Source: Deltaproteobacteria bacterium (GTDB lineage Bacteria; Desulfobacterota; Syntrophobacteria; Syntrophobacterales; Syntrophobacteraceae). From it: a DNA stretch of 64,000 nt. Within the stretch, counting starts at the first letter, position 1. Each line of letters opens with the position of its first letter. The stretch spans positions 121,843-185,842 of the forward strand of contig JAAYVE010000005.1 of NCBI GenBank assembly GCA_012517315.1, read 5' to 3'. This document shows positions 41,765 through 49,866 of the stretch, in pieces. Made by a program: the position numbers and the translations under genes. The notes below the pieces were generated by a model, which worked only from the letters and a program-made list of their open reading frames with translations, was not told the DNA's origin and did not search any database.

Positions 41765-43513
41765 TCAGAAACGGTCGATCTTCCAAAGGCCTTCCTCGTC
41801 CATCGCAAAGAAGATGGAATACGTAACGGCGACGGGATTCCCGTTGATCCGGTGGGTCCTGGAGATCCGGTACTCCGCCTCGTGGTCGTAGCAGCGGATG
41901 AGTTCGATCTCCTCCATCCGAGCCGCGATGTCGGCGAGTCCGGGGCCCAGCTCATCGAAGATCATCCGATACCGGCTCCGTGATCGCTCCCCGAAAAACC
42001 CGAGCGCCTCCTCCACGGCGCCGGCCGCGAGCCCCCCTTTCATGGCGTTCCACTTGTTGCGCAACAATCGGTCAAGCACATCGCGATTCAAACCCACAAG
42101 AGCGACCGCGTCGGACCGGGCGACCCCCCGGGGATCCGTCAGGGTGACTGTGCAGGTGTGGATGCCCTCGGTGGAGACTTTCACCCACCGCACATCCGGC
42201 GCATCGCCCTCCCTGATTTCAACCTCCCCCGGTCCTGCACAGGAAAACACAGGCCGGGTGAACGCGAAAGGGGCGTCCACGCGAAGGCTCGTCTCAAACG
42301 GCGGCACACCGGACGTGCCGACGGCGTGGAGGACTACCGCCTCCCCCGTGCTCTCGGAAAACACATTCAATGCAGACGAAGCCGTGTTGCCGGCCGCATC
42401 CCCGGCGATGGCCAGGATCCTGTTTTCCCCCTCGTGGAGGGGCACATGCCCGGCCACAAACACTTCCCCATAGACCTCCGCCACCACGCCGTTCACCGTG
42501 ACCCCCGTTTCCTCTCCCGCCCTGTTCACCACCGTGCCCCGCACCATCACATGGGGCCCCTCGATCCGTTCGCCCTCCAGGGGGGAGATGACGCGGAGGG
42601 AAATGGGCGGACCGGCCTCAACGGTGACGGTCACCCGCCCCGATGCCCTTCCGCTCCTTCCGTCTTCAACCGTGTAGTCGAAACCGTCTTCCCCCGTGAA
42701 CCCGGCGGAAGGAGTGTAGACGAGCATCCCCGGTTCCCCTTCCACAACACTCCCGCTCGTCCCCTGCCGAAACCCCGTCACGTAGATGGGATCCCCGTCC
42801 GGGTCCCGGTCATTTGCAAGCACATCCACCGAAACCGGCACACCTTCCCGTGTGGATGCCCGGTCATCGGCGGCGATGGGGTCCCCGTTCAGGACCGTCA
42901 CGGTGGCCGTGGCCGTGGCCGTGCCTCCCGCCCCCCAGGCCGTGAGGGTGTACGTGGTAGTCCGGCTGGGGGTGACCGTCGCGGAACCCTTCGGCGGCAC
43001 ACTCCCGAATCCGGGCTCCAGTTGACAGGTGTCGGCGTTTGAAGTCCTCCATGTGAGAACAGCCTGGCCCCCCGAGGCAACCGCCGCGGGGGACGCCGAG
43101 AATTCCACCGCAGGGTGCTTTTCCCGCCCGAAGACGGTCACCGTGATAAAGCCGCCGGGAGCGCCCCCCAGGGTGACCTCGAGGAAATTGGAAGCCTCCA
43201 GAGACACCACTTTTCCCATCCAAGGGAAAGGAGATTTGAAATCACGGGGACCCACAACGCTTTTCCCGTTCAGGGCGATTCTCCCTGTGGACACCCGGCG
43301 GGCTCCCCGGTGATCCCCGTTTCGCACCCACAGCAGGAACCGGGAACCCGTCCCTGGCCCCTGAAACCGGGACGCCGCCGTCTGGGGCTTCCCCCACCCG
43401 CGGGCGAAGCACGCGGGCCCGAAGACGGTCGATGCCTCTCCCCAAGCGGGGAGGACAAAGACCAGCAGGACCAGGAAAGCAGGCAACGAGGAAAGAAAGG
43501 ATCGGTTGCGCAT
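41765..43513 (-). CDS. Exported multi-domain Ig-like / cadherin-like protein
   Basis: A 582-residue exported protein. The start at 43513 has an AAAGGAGGCC site and a clear signal peptide (FLSSLPAFLVLLVFVLPAWGEA). Beta domains follow: one of about 120 residues, an Ig-like domain (VEFSASPAAVASGGQAVLTW), a cadherin-like repeat (DPDGDPIYVTGFRQGTSG to FTGEDGFDYTVEDG), another Ig-like domain with NTASSALNV, and a PKD-like domain (SGVPPFETSLRVDAP). The C-terminus is helical with a short beta end (YSIFFAMDEEGLWKIDRF), resembling a small scaffold-protein cap. It is probably surface-exposed and adhesive. Confidence 0.75.
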   Translation of the reverse strand: MRNRSFLSSLPAFLVLLVFVLPAWGEASTVFGPACFARGWGKPQTAASRFQGPGTGSRFLLWVRNGDHRGARRVSTGRIALNGKSVVGPRDFKSPFPWMGKVVSLEASNFLEVTLGGAPGGFITVTVFGREKHPAVEFSASPAAVASGGQAVLTWRTSNADTCQLEPGFGSVPPKGSATVTPSRTTTYTLTAWGAGGTATATATVTVLNGDPIAADDRASTREGVPVSVDVLANDRDPDGDPIYVTGFRQGTSGSVVEGEPGMLVYTPSAGFTGEDGFDYTVEDGRSGRASGRVTVTVEAGPPISLRVISPLEGERIEGPHVMVRGTVVNRAGEETGVTVNGVVAEVYGEVFVAGHVPLHEGENRILAIAGDAAGNTASSALNVFSESTGEAVVLHAVGTSGVPPFETSLRVDAPFAFTRPVFSCAGPGEVEIREGDAPDVRWVKVSTEGIHTCTVTLTDPRGVARSDAVALVGLNRDVLDRLLRNKWNAMKGGLAAGAVEEALGFFGERSRSRYRMIFDELGPGLADIAARMEEIELIRCYDHEAEYRISRTHRINGNPVAVTYSIFFAMDEEGLWKIDRF

Positions 43514-44022
43514 GAGGCCTCCTTTTGCGGGACTGAAAGGAACGCACGGGGATGATTTCATCGAAGGCTGTGATTGCCCTCTTTTCTCGACGGGGTCCCC
43601 CATTTGTTTTTTCCTCGGGAAAAACGGCTTCGGGGATCTGCAAAACCGATGGAGATGGGGTGAGTCAATGTTCGTGCCAGAGGGCCCCCATGCTTTCCGG
43701 CCACTCGCGGAAGGGCCCGCAGCAAGCCATAGCCGGAATGGGCCATGGAATCAAAGGGAGTCACCGCCCGTCACGGCAGCGCCTGGAATGTCGTTCCAGA
43801 AATGGGGGGCACGCAATGGAAATACAAAGGTGGGACCGGGAGCATGTGGTGAGGGCCTCATCATCAAGGATCCCCAAATCCGTCCAGGAAGAGGCAGGGC
43901 AGGAAGGGCGGAAAAAACCTTTCCCGTCGACTTGGTGATGCGCCACTTCGTTTTCATCCCCCTGCATGGGGGGCAATGGCCGAGGGGGCCTTGTTCATTC
44001 CCCCGCGCATCCCCCTGCCGTT
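43514..44022. other. Intergenic region, no gene seen
   Basis: About 510 bp between two leftward genes. Several overlapping frames are open because of the high GC content, but none has a ribosome site or a protein-like sequence. No terminator found. Confidence 0.4.
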
Positions 44023-44595
44023 TCAAGGGGCCGCTTCATCCAGCCACAGGTTTTTCAGGTCAAAGGCGATTTCGGCGAAGGGTTCCGCCCGCACGGTGTC
44101 GTCCTCGGCAAAGGAGGCTCCCAACAGCCACTTGCCGTCAAAGAGGGTGAAGACGTCCAGGGTCCTTGCGGCAGGGTCCACGAGCCACAGGTGAGGCACC
44201 GCGTGCCGGGCGTAGACGGGCATCTTGCGGACCTTGTCCAGACGCGCCGTTCGCGGCGAGAGAACCTCGCACACCCAGTCCGGGGAAACGGAAATCCAGT
44301 TCTCTTTCGGGGCCCCCGGGAAGCGCTCCCTCTTCCACCCCGCCAAATCCGGGACCAGGAGGTTTTCTCCCAGGAGGATTTCGGTCTCATGAAGAATGAC
44401 CCATCCACCCGGCCCCCCCCGGCCCAAGTGATACGCCGGTCCCACTTCGATCCCCAGGACCGAGGCCGCGTGCGTGTGCCAGCTGGACGGCCGGGGCGTC
44501 GCGAAGAGCTCCCCGTCGACGATCTCTCCCGTCACGTTTTCGGGGAGCGTGTAGAGGTCCTCATAGGTGGCTGGTTTTTTTGCCGGTTCTCCCAT
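44023..44595 (-). CDS. Uma2 family (DUF820) putative endonuclease
   Basis: A 190-residue protein with the DUF820/Uma2 PD-(D/E)XK-type fold. Motifs: YEDLYTLPEN at the start, VDGELFATPRPS, the acidic DL pair in VPDLAGWKRERF, and the conserved SPDWVCEVLSP (the E of WVCEVLSP and the downstream YARHAVPHLWLVDP). Such proteins are widespread, often in many copies, and their biological role is unresolved. It is a single gene here. Confidence 0.85.
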   Translation of the reverse strand: MGEPAKKPATYEDLYTLPENVTGEIVDGELFATPRPSSWHTHAASVLGIEVGPAYHLGRGGPGGWVILHETEILLGENLLVPDLAGWKRERFPGAPKENWISVSPDWVCEVLSPRTARLDKVRKMPVYARHAVPHLWLVDPAARTLDVFTLFDGKWLLGASFAEDDTVRAEPFAEIAFDLKNLWLDEAAP

Positions 44596-44814
44596 GTCGC
44601 TCCTCCTCCGGCGGGTTTGATGGATGGCCCCTCACGCGCAAACGGGCAACGGCCGTTCCAACAGCAGGAGAATAACACGCCGGACCTTCCCGAGCCAGTC
44701 CCCGGACACGACATGGCGCTTGCTTTGGGGAGGGACTCGTGGGATAAAGAAGTTGGACACTTAAACATCCCGGCCGTAGACTTGCGGAAAAAACCAGACA
44801 AGGGGAGACAACCC

Positions 44815-45831
44815 GTGTCACCTTTCCCGTTATGCCGTGGCCCATTATTATTTCGCCGTTTCCCAACTGCCGGGAAGCCGCTAGGCATCTTCCTTACCTC
44901 CATGGTTGCGGTCGCCTGCATCGCAATTCACGACGCCCACCCGGCTCAGGTAACCCTGGCTTGGGACCCGCCCGATCCTCACACGGGCGTCGTGGGATAC
45001 AATTTCTACGTGGGTACAACCAGCAGGCAATACCAGCAGCGTTTCAAACTGGGAAATACCCTCACATACACTGTTCAGGACCTTGAGGAAGGAATCACGT
45101 ACTTCTTCGCCGCAACCGCCCGCGACTCCGCCGAAAGAGAAAGCGGCTTCTCCAACGAGGTGCCCTACACGGTCCCGATCAAGGGATCTCTTTCAACCCT
45201 TACTGATTTTAACGGCGACGGGAGAGGAGACATCCTCTGGCACAATCAAGTCACCGGGGAAATTTACGCATCCTTCCTGGATGGAGTGAATTCCATGGGC
45301 GGGGCCAGTATCACTCCCAGCGCAGTACCTGATGTTGGCTGGCAGATCCGGGGACTCGCAGACTTCAACGGTGATGGAAAAACGGACTTCCTGTGGCAGC
45401 ACCAAAGGACGGGGCAAATTTACGTTTGGCTCATGAACGGACTGAATGCAACTGTAGGACTTCCAATCCAGGTGAGTCCCCTCCCAGAACCCACTTGGCA
45501 AATTCAGGCCGCCGCCGATTTCAATGGCGATGGCAAAACCGATATTCTCTGGCAGCACCTTCCCACCGGATTGCTGCACGTCTGGATCATGGACGGGCTC
45601 ACAGCCAAAAGCAGCTCCTGTTTATCACCCGATAGAGTCACAGACACCCAGTGGCAAATTCAGGCCGCCGCCGATTTCAATGGCGATGGCAAAACCGATA
45701 TTCTCTGGCAGCACCTTCCCACCGGATTGCTGCACGTCTGGATCATGGACGGGTTTGTCATCACTGCGGCATCTTCCCCTCTCCTGCCTGACCGCCCATT
45801 CGACCCCAGTTGGCAAGTCATCAGTCCTTAG
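44815..45831 (+). CDS. Fibronectin-III plus VCBS/FG-GAP repeat exported protein
   Basis: A 338-residue exported protein. The start is taken as GTG at 44815 because an AGGGGAGA site lies seven bases upstream and it gives a proper signal peptide (LGIFLTSMVAVACIAIHDAHPA). A fibronectin type III domain follows (VTLAWDPPDPHTGVVGYNFY), then four FG-GAP/VCBS units, each about 52 residues, of the form DFNGDG(K/R)xDxLWxH. The last two units are encoded by 102-bp identical DNA. The DFNGDGKTD loops are calcium-binding, as in integrin-like propellers. Four units are too few for a full seven-bladed propeller, so it may be a partial or oligomeric one. Confidence 0.8.
   Translation: MSPFPLCRGPLLFRRFPTAGKPLGIFLTSMVAVACIAIHDAHPAQVTLAWDPPDPHTGVVGYNFYVGTTSRQYQQRFKLGNTLTYTVQDLEEGITYFFAATARDSAERESGFSNEVPYTVPIKGSLSTLTDFNGDGRGDILWHNQVTGEIYASFLDGVNSMGGASITPSAVPDVGWQIRGLADFNGDGKTDFLWQHQRTGQIYVWLMNGLNATVGLPIQVSPLPEPTWQIQAAADFNGDGKTDILWQHLPTGLLHVWIMDGLTAKSSSCLSPDRVTDTQWQIQAAADFNGDGKTDILWQHLPTGLLHVWIMDGFVITAASSPLLPDRPFDPSWQVISP
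45496..45753 (+). repeat. Two identical 102-bp direct repeats in the VCBS-repeat gene
   Basis: 45496-45597 and 45652-45753 are identical over 102 bp, with an exact 156-bp (52-codon) period, inside coding sequence. The first two repeat units are not conserved at DNA level. Confidence 0.9.
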
Positions 45832-45982
45832 GGTCTCCGCTTTCACTCACCGCAACGCCGCGAATGGTCCCCCAAACCATCCTGGAAATGATTCTTTCCC
45901 GCATATGAGGGGATCGCTGCCGCCTCTGCCCTGATAAAAAAAATGATGCACCAGTCAAACCGGCCCTTCTCCCCCAACGCCC

Positions 45983-46030
45983 CCACCCATCCAGCAATCC
46001 AGCAACCCAGCACCCCAACAGACTCAATAC
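45983..46030. repeat. Short repeat of the CCAGCAA.../ACTCAATA type
   Basis: Between two convergent genes lies a micro-repeat (CCAGCAATCCAGCAACCCAGC) running into CCCCAACAGACTCAATAC, which shares words with the repeats at 56881, 58283 and 58564. Low copy number, but the shared words CAGACTCAA and CCCAA are clear. Confidence 0.4.
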
Positions 46031-46491
46031 AGCATGATTTCCAGATAGGGGTCTCCCCCGTGCACGATGGTGCGAACGGCCCCGGAAGCGGTGGGGAAAA
46101 AGAGGAAGCCCTTCGTCTCTTCCCCCGGGCCCAGGTTTTTCCGCCTGAGCTTGGTTCTCAGTTCGATGCTCTGGTAGAAGGGCGGATCCATGGCAATCAC
46201 CTGCCCCCGCACGGTGACACCGTAGAAGTTCTCAGGCAGGATGCCCAGGTGAACCCCGGAGGTGTTGCGGATGGACACGTGAAACAATTCCATCTGCAGG
46301 CGGGTCTTCTCTCGCGGCAGGAGGTGAGAGAGATCGCAGGGCCCTCGCATCTCCACGCACACGCGCACTCCCCCGGCGGATGCGCAGGTTGACCTGGTGG
46401 CGGCCGCATCCTGGAATACGACAAGGAAAGGGGATAGGAAGAGGACCCAAAGGCCAGGCAGTGCCGATCTTGAGACGCGATGCCAATCCAT
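46024..46491 (-). CDS. Exported protein of unknown function next to exopolysaccharide genes
   Basis: A 155-residue protein with a signal peptide (LPGLWVLFLSPFLVVFQDAAA). The mature part has three cysteines and a beta-rich layout (GVRVCVEMRGPCDLSHLL, MELFHVSIRNTSGVHLGIL, GFLFFPTASGAVRTIVHGG). It lies 18 bp after the outer-membrane barrel gene and is leftward, so it is probably the last gene of that transcription unit. No family recognised; a periplasmic partner of exopolysaccharide secretion is conceivable. Confidence 0.6.
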   Translation of the reverse strand: MDWHRVSRSALPGLWVLFLSPFLVVFQDAAATRSTCASAGGVRVCVEMRGPCDLSHLLPREKTRLQMELFHVSIRNTSGVHLGILPENFYGVTVRGQVIAMDPPFYQSIELRTKLRRKNLGPGEETKGFLFFPTASGAVRTIVHGGDPYLEIMLY

Positions 46492-46509
46492 CGTGCACCC
46501 GCAGCCGTT

Positions 46510-47820
46510 TCATCGGTTCAGAATAAAGGGGGTTGCGGGGACCATCGTCAGGGAGAGGCTCACCCTGTTTTCGTCGTAACCTCCCCCAACCTGGTTGGAA
46601 TCGACAGTTCGGTGGACATACCGGAGGGAAGCGAGCAGCCACGGGCGCAAGCGATAATTCAGCCCCGCAAGGAACGCCGCAACGGTGTCCTCCCGATCGG
46701 CCACATCGGTATAGGAACTGTTCCGGTAACTGGCGGAAACCTCCCCGCTGAGGGTTCTGGTGAATTCATAGGTGCCCGCAACGAGGATCTCGTGAAATTC
46801 GGTGAACCCGAGGTTTTCCGCCCCGTAGAAGGCCTGGTCGTAACCGATTCCTCCCGAAAGCCGCACAGCGCCCCGGGCAAAACGTTTGGCCATGTCACCT
46901 CGCACCACATAGCCTCCAGTTGGGTCCCCGTCGTCGATGGTGCGGTAGAAGTAGCCGCCGCCCATTGACACGGAAACGGTCTCGGATGGATTGTAGTCGA
47001 AACCGACGGAAACGTCATGAACCTGGTAGTCGGGGTCGTTTCCTTCAAAGGCCATGCGGGTCAGGGCATACTGTACAAAGAGGCCCAGGCGGGGCGAAAA
47101 TCTTCGGATAAGCCGCGACCTCATGTACAGCTCGTTGATGGAATCGGAGACCGTCTCCCCCTCTCCTGAAAAGTCGCCCCGCGAATAACGGGCATTTGCC
47201 TCGATGCCGTAACGGGGGTTGAAATAGTAGGTCACGCCGGCTTCCGGGATGTGGCGCGTGTTGTCCTCGAGGTTTGGGTCTTCATTCTGAAGCATGGAGT
47301 GAGTGTAGGCCAGGAAAAACAGATCGGTGGGTCCGAACCGGTGGAGGAAGCGGGCATTGGCGAAATTGGTGTAATAGGGTTCCGTCCCCCGCCGGATCGT
47401 GGTGTCCTCGGTGGGCGCCGGTTCGTCGGTGCGCTGGAAGGTGGGATCCCGGGTCGGGGTGGGGTCGTCCGTGAGGGTGAAGGAGTCCCGCAATTCAAAT
47501 CGGGACGCTCTTGTCATCTGATCGTATGCGTTGAGGGTGGCGGCGTGGCGCGTGGAGAAGCTTTCTTCCCTTTCGGCGTGATAGGCGAGGGAAGGGTCGT
47601 AGCTAAGGGTGAGGCCACGGGTGGCCCCCGTGAGGGAATAGGTCACCCCCGGTGAAACGGTGTTGATCACATCGGATTGCGGGTTTGTCTCGTCCTGGCC
47701 AACGTTGTCGGTGTACTCACCGGTGATAGCCAGCCTCGGCAAGACTGTGGAACGATACCCCGAACAGGCCGACACCGCTGCCAAAAGGCTTAAAACGAGA
47801 AAACACGAGCGCGCCCCCAT
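46510..47820 (-). CDS. Outer-membrane beta-barrel of the exopolysaccharide locus (TIGR03016-like)
   Basis: A 436-residue outer-membrane protein. The signal region (MGARSCFLVLSLLAAVSACSGYRS) could be a lipoprotein signal (AVSAC). The rest consists of about 18 alternating strands starting LPRLAITGEYTDNVGQDE and TRHAATLNAYDQMTRASRFEL and ending in a C-terminal strand VSLSLTMVPATPFILNR. The layout and opening strands are those of the outer-membrane beta-barrel proteins that accompany exosortase/PEP-CTERM exopolysaccharide loci. The gene is downstream of the Wza-like gene (61 bp). Confidence 0.7.
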   Translation of the reverse strand: MGARSCFLVLSLLAAVSACSGYRSTVLPRLAITGEYTDNVGQDETNPQSDVINTVSPGVTYSLTGATRGLTLSYDPSLAYHAEREESFSTRHAATLNAYDQMTRASRFELRDSFTLTDDPTPTRDPTFQRTDEPAPTEDTTIRRGTEPYYTNFANARFLHRFGPTDLFFLAYTHSMLQNEDPNLEDNTRHIPEAGVTYYFNPRYGIEANARYSRGDFSGEGETVSDSINELYMRSRLIRRFSPRLGLFVQYALTRMAFEGNDPDYQVHDVSVGFDYNPSETVSVSMGGGYFYRTIDDGDPTGGYVVRGDMAKRFARGAVRLSGGIGYDQAFYGAENLGFTEFHEILVAGTYEFTRTLSGEVSASYRNSSYTDVADREDTVAAFLAGLNYRLRPWLLASLRYVHRTVDSNQVGGGYDENRVSLSLTMVPATPFILNR

Positions 47821-47881
47821 TGCCCATTCCCCCGCTCTCGCTTGCCAACTCTTTCCTCGCCAATACGGCACTTGCCAACTC

Positions 47882-48502
47882 TCATGGCACCACGATGGTG
47901 TCGTCAGCCCGAAGGGTGAGATTCTGCCCTGAATCCTTCCCCTTGACAATTTCCTTGTAGTTGATCTTGATCTTCCTTTCTGAAGATCCCTCTTTGCGGA
48001 TGAGAAGAATCTGGTCTTTAACGGCCCATTCGGTGAACCCACCGGCCCGCGCGATGGCTTGGACGACGGTGAGCTCCTTCACCAGGTCGTATTCCCCCGG
48101 AGTCCTCACCTCCCCCACCACGTAGAACTTCTGGCTGACCGGCGTCTTCACGGTGACGGTCACTGCAGGCTCCCCCAAGTATTCCTTGAGCCTGTTTTGT
48201 ATCTCGTCTCTCAGTTCCATCGGGGTGCGACCCATGGCCTTCACATCTCCCAGGAGGGCCACTGAAATCATGCCGTCGCTTCGCACCAGCGTTTCGCCGG
48301 AAAGCATGGGTTCTCTCCAGACGCTGATGTCCAGGACATCCCCCTTCCCGATCCGGTAGTCTCCCCCTTGACCGATGTCTCCATTCCGCAAGGCGGGGGA
48401 TTGCCCGCCGTTACTTTCCCCGGCCCATGCCGCCGCCACCTGCAGTGCCGCAGGCCACAAGACGAACGCCAACCAGAAACAGACCAGCAACCTTTTCATC
48501 AC
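47882..48502 (-). CDS. Wza-like exopolysaccharide export protein (XrtA-associated type)
   Basis: A 206-residue exported protein. The signal peptide (LVCFWLAFVLWPAALQVAAAWAG) is followed by the poly_export domain (DYRIGKGDVLDISVWREPMLSG, VRSDGMISVALLGDVKAMG) and an SLBB domain (KFYVVGEVRTPGEYDLVKELTVVQAIARAGG). Unlike classic Wza it has no lipobox cysteine and is short. Similar short proteins occur in PEP-CTERM/XrtA loci. It should line the periplasm/outer-membrane part of the export path. The tyrosine autokinase gene lies 143 bp upstream. Confidence 0.85.
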   Translation of the reverse strand: MMKRLLVCFWLAFVLWPAALQVAAAWAGESNGGQSPALRNGDIGQGGDYRIGKGDVLDISVWREPMLSGETLVRSDGMISVALLGDVKAMGRTPMELRDEIQNRLKEYLGEPAVTVTVKTPVSQKFYVVGEVRTPGEYDLVKELTVVQAIARAGGFTEWAVKDQILLIRKEGSSERKIKINYKEIVKGKDSGQNLTLRADDTIVVP

Positions 48503-48645
48503 CGCGCAGCCCTGTCAGAGATCCGCTCCTCGGGAAAACCCCTCTTTACACCCGACAAAACCTTTATAGCAGCAAACGCTTGCAACACGCGAAAAGATTT
48601 TCACTTCCTGTTGCATCTTCCATGACCGTTTTTGTCGAACAACCC

Positions 48646-49443
48646 CTATTTCTCTCTATTCCCGTACCCGTAGCCCTTGTAGTAACCGGCATACTTGCCG
48701 TAGCCCTTGAGTGGTTCATCGTAGCCGTTGTAGACGATCCCCAGGAGCTTTTTTTTCTGGATCTTTCCCACAGCCGACTTGACGGCGTCGCGCGGGGTCT
48801 GACCATGGCGCACCACGAGAATCACCGCATCCACTTCATGGACCAGGACGGCGGTTTCCGACGTCAGCTCCAGGGGTGACGTGTCGATGATGACGAAACG
48901 ATCGGCGTAACGGTCCCTGACTTCCCGGATGAGACCCTTCATCCTCGCCGATGAGAGTAGTTCCGCGGGAATGACCGTGGAATTCCCTGCCGGGAGTATG
49001 GACAGTTTCGGGATCTCAGTTTTCCTGAGCACCTCCGGAAGGGGTAATTGGCCTGCGAGATAAGTGGACAGGCCTTCCCTGTAGGCGCGAAGCCCAAACA
49101 CTTCGTGAACACCGGGAGACCGAAGATCGGCATCGATGAGAAGCACTTGTTCTTCCAAGCTCTGGCTGATGCTCACCGCCAGGTTGCAGGCGACAAAGGT
49201 CTTTCCCTCTCCCATGAGGGCACTGGTCACGAGAATGGTTCTTGGAGGCACGCCGGAAGGGGGCCTGATCACCTTGTACCTGAGAAAACGGAAGCACTCC
49301 GCCATGTGGGAATAGGGATCATTGAGAACAACTAGGCCCCCCGGGCTCTTGCGCACCCGATCCATGACCGGGACCAGATCCAATCTTTCACCCGCCCTTT
49401 TTTCCTGCTTGGCCTTCTCCAATGCTTCGTAGATCTTGCTCAT
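48646..49443 (-). CDS. BY-kinase (CpsD/XrtA-associated tyrosine autokinase)
   Basis: A 265-residue cytoplasmic BY-kinase. It has Walker A (ALMGEGKT), Walker A' (LLIDADLRSPG) and Walker B (FVIIDTSP), and a C-terminal tyrosine cluster (YGKYAGYYKGYGYG) that would be autophosphorylated. It lacks the Wzz-type transmembrane part, so it should work with a separate membrane partner such as the Wzz-like protein at 59856-61451. Phosphorylation controls polymer length or export. It is encoded 143 bp upstream of the Wza-like gene. Confidence 0.9.
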   Translation of the reverse strand: MSKIYEALEKAKQEKRAGERLDLVPVMDRVRKSPGGLVVLNDPYSHMAECFRFLRYKVIRPPSGVPPRTILVTSALMGEGKTFVACNLAVSISQSLEEQVLLIDADLRSPGVHEVFGLRAYREGLSTYLAGQLPLPEVLRKTEIPKLSILPAGNSTVIPAELLSSARMKGLIREVRDRYADRFVIIDTSPLELTSETAVLVHEVDAVILVVRHGQTPRDAVKSAVGKIQKKKLLGIVYNGYDEPLKGYGKYAGYYKGYGYGNREK

Positions 49444-49866
49444 GAACTCTTTCTTACAAGTATAGCCACGTCAATGGTTGTCATCGGTACCTGGTGTGCC
49501 TGGAGCATCCCGCACTCTAAAGGCCTAAAAAATGGCTCCAAATTGGATTGGATCGTATGATCGACAGGATCTCAAGACACACAAGCGTATATTAATAAAT
49601 TATAAGCCATTGTCCCAAGAGGAACAAGGGCTGATTTCGCGGCGCAACGCCCCATTCGAAGCCAAGCCCTCTATGTTGGAGCACACTCAAGTTCCACATC
49701 GTCAAACTCACATGAAACCTTGAGGAAAGGGATGCTGAATCTGGCTCTCGACGTGCGGCCAGGGCTTCTCTTCTTTAGGACAAACCCGTGAAACGTGGGG
49801 AAGGGTGCATTGCCATGGCTTGCTCCTTTCTGTACTATATTGGTTGCAAACACATCATTCGATGGG
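49444..49866. other. Divergent intergenic region, no gene seen
   Basis: About 420 bp between the leftward BY-kinase gene and rightward prsK. Somewhat AT-rich around 49560-49610. No clear sigma-54 or strong sigma-70 element could be recognised by eye. Confidence 0.4.

Noticed and set aside
45496..45753. CRISPR-like array
   Set aside because: The two long identical units are coding repeats of DFNGDGKTD-type loops in a single reading frame.
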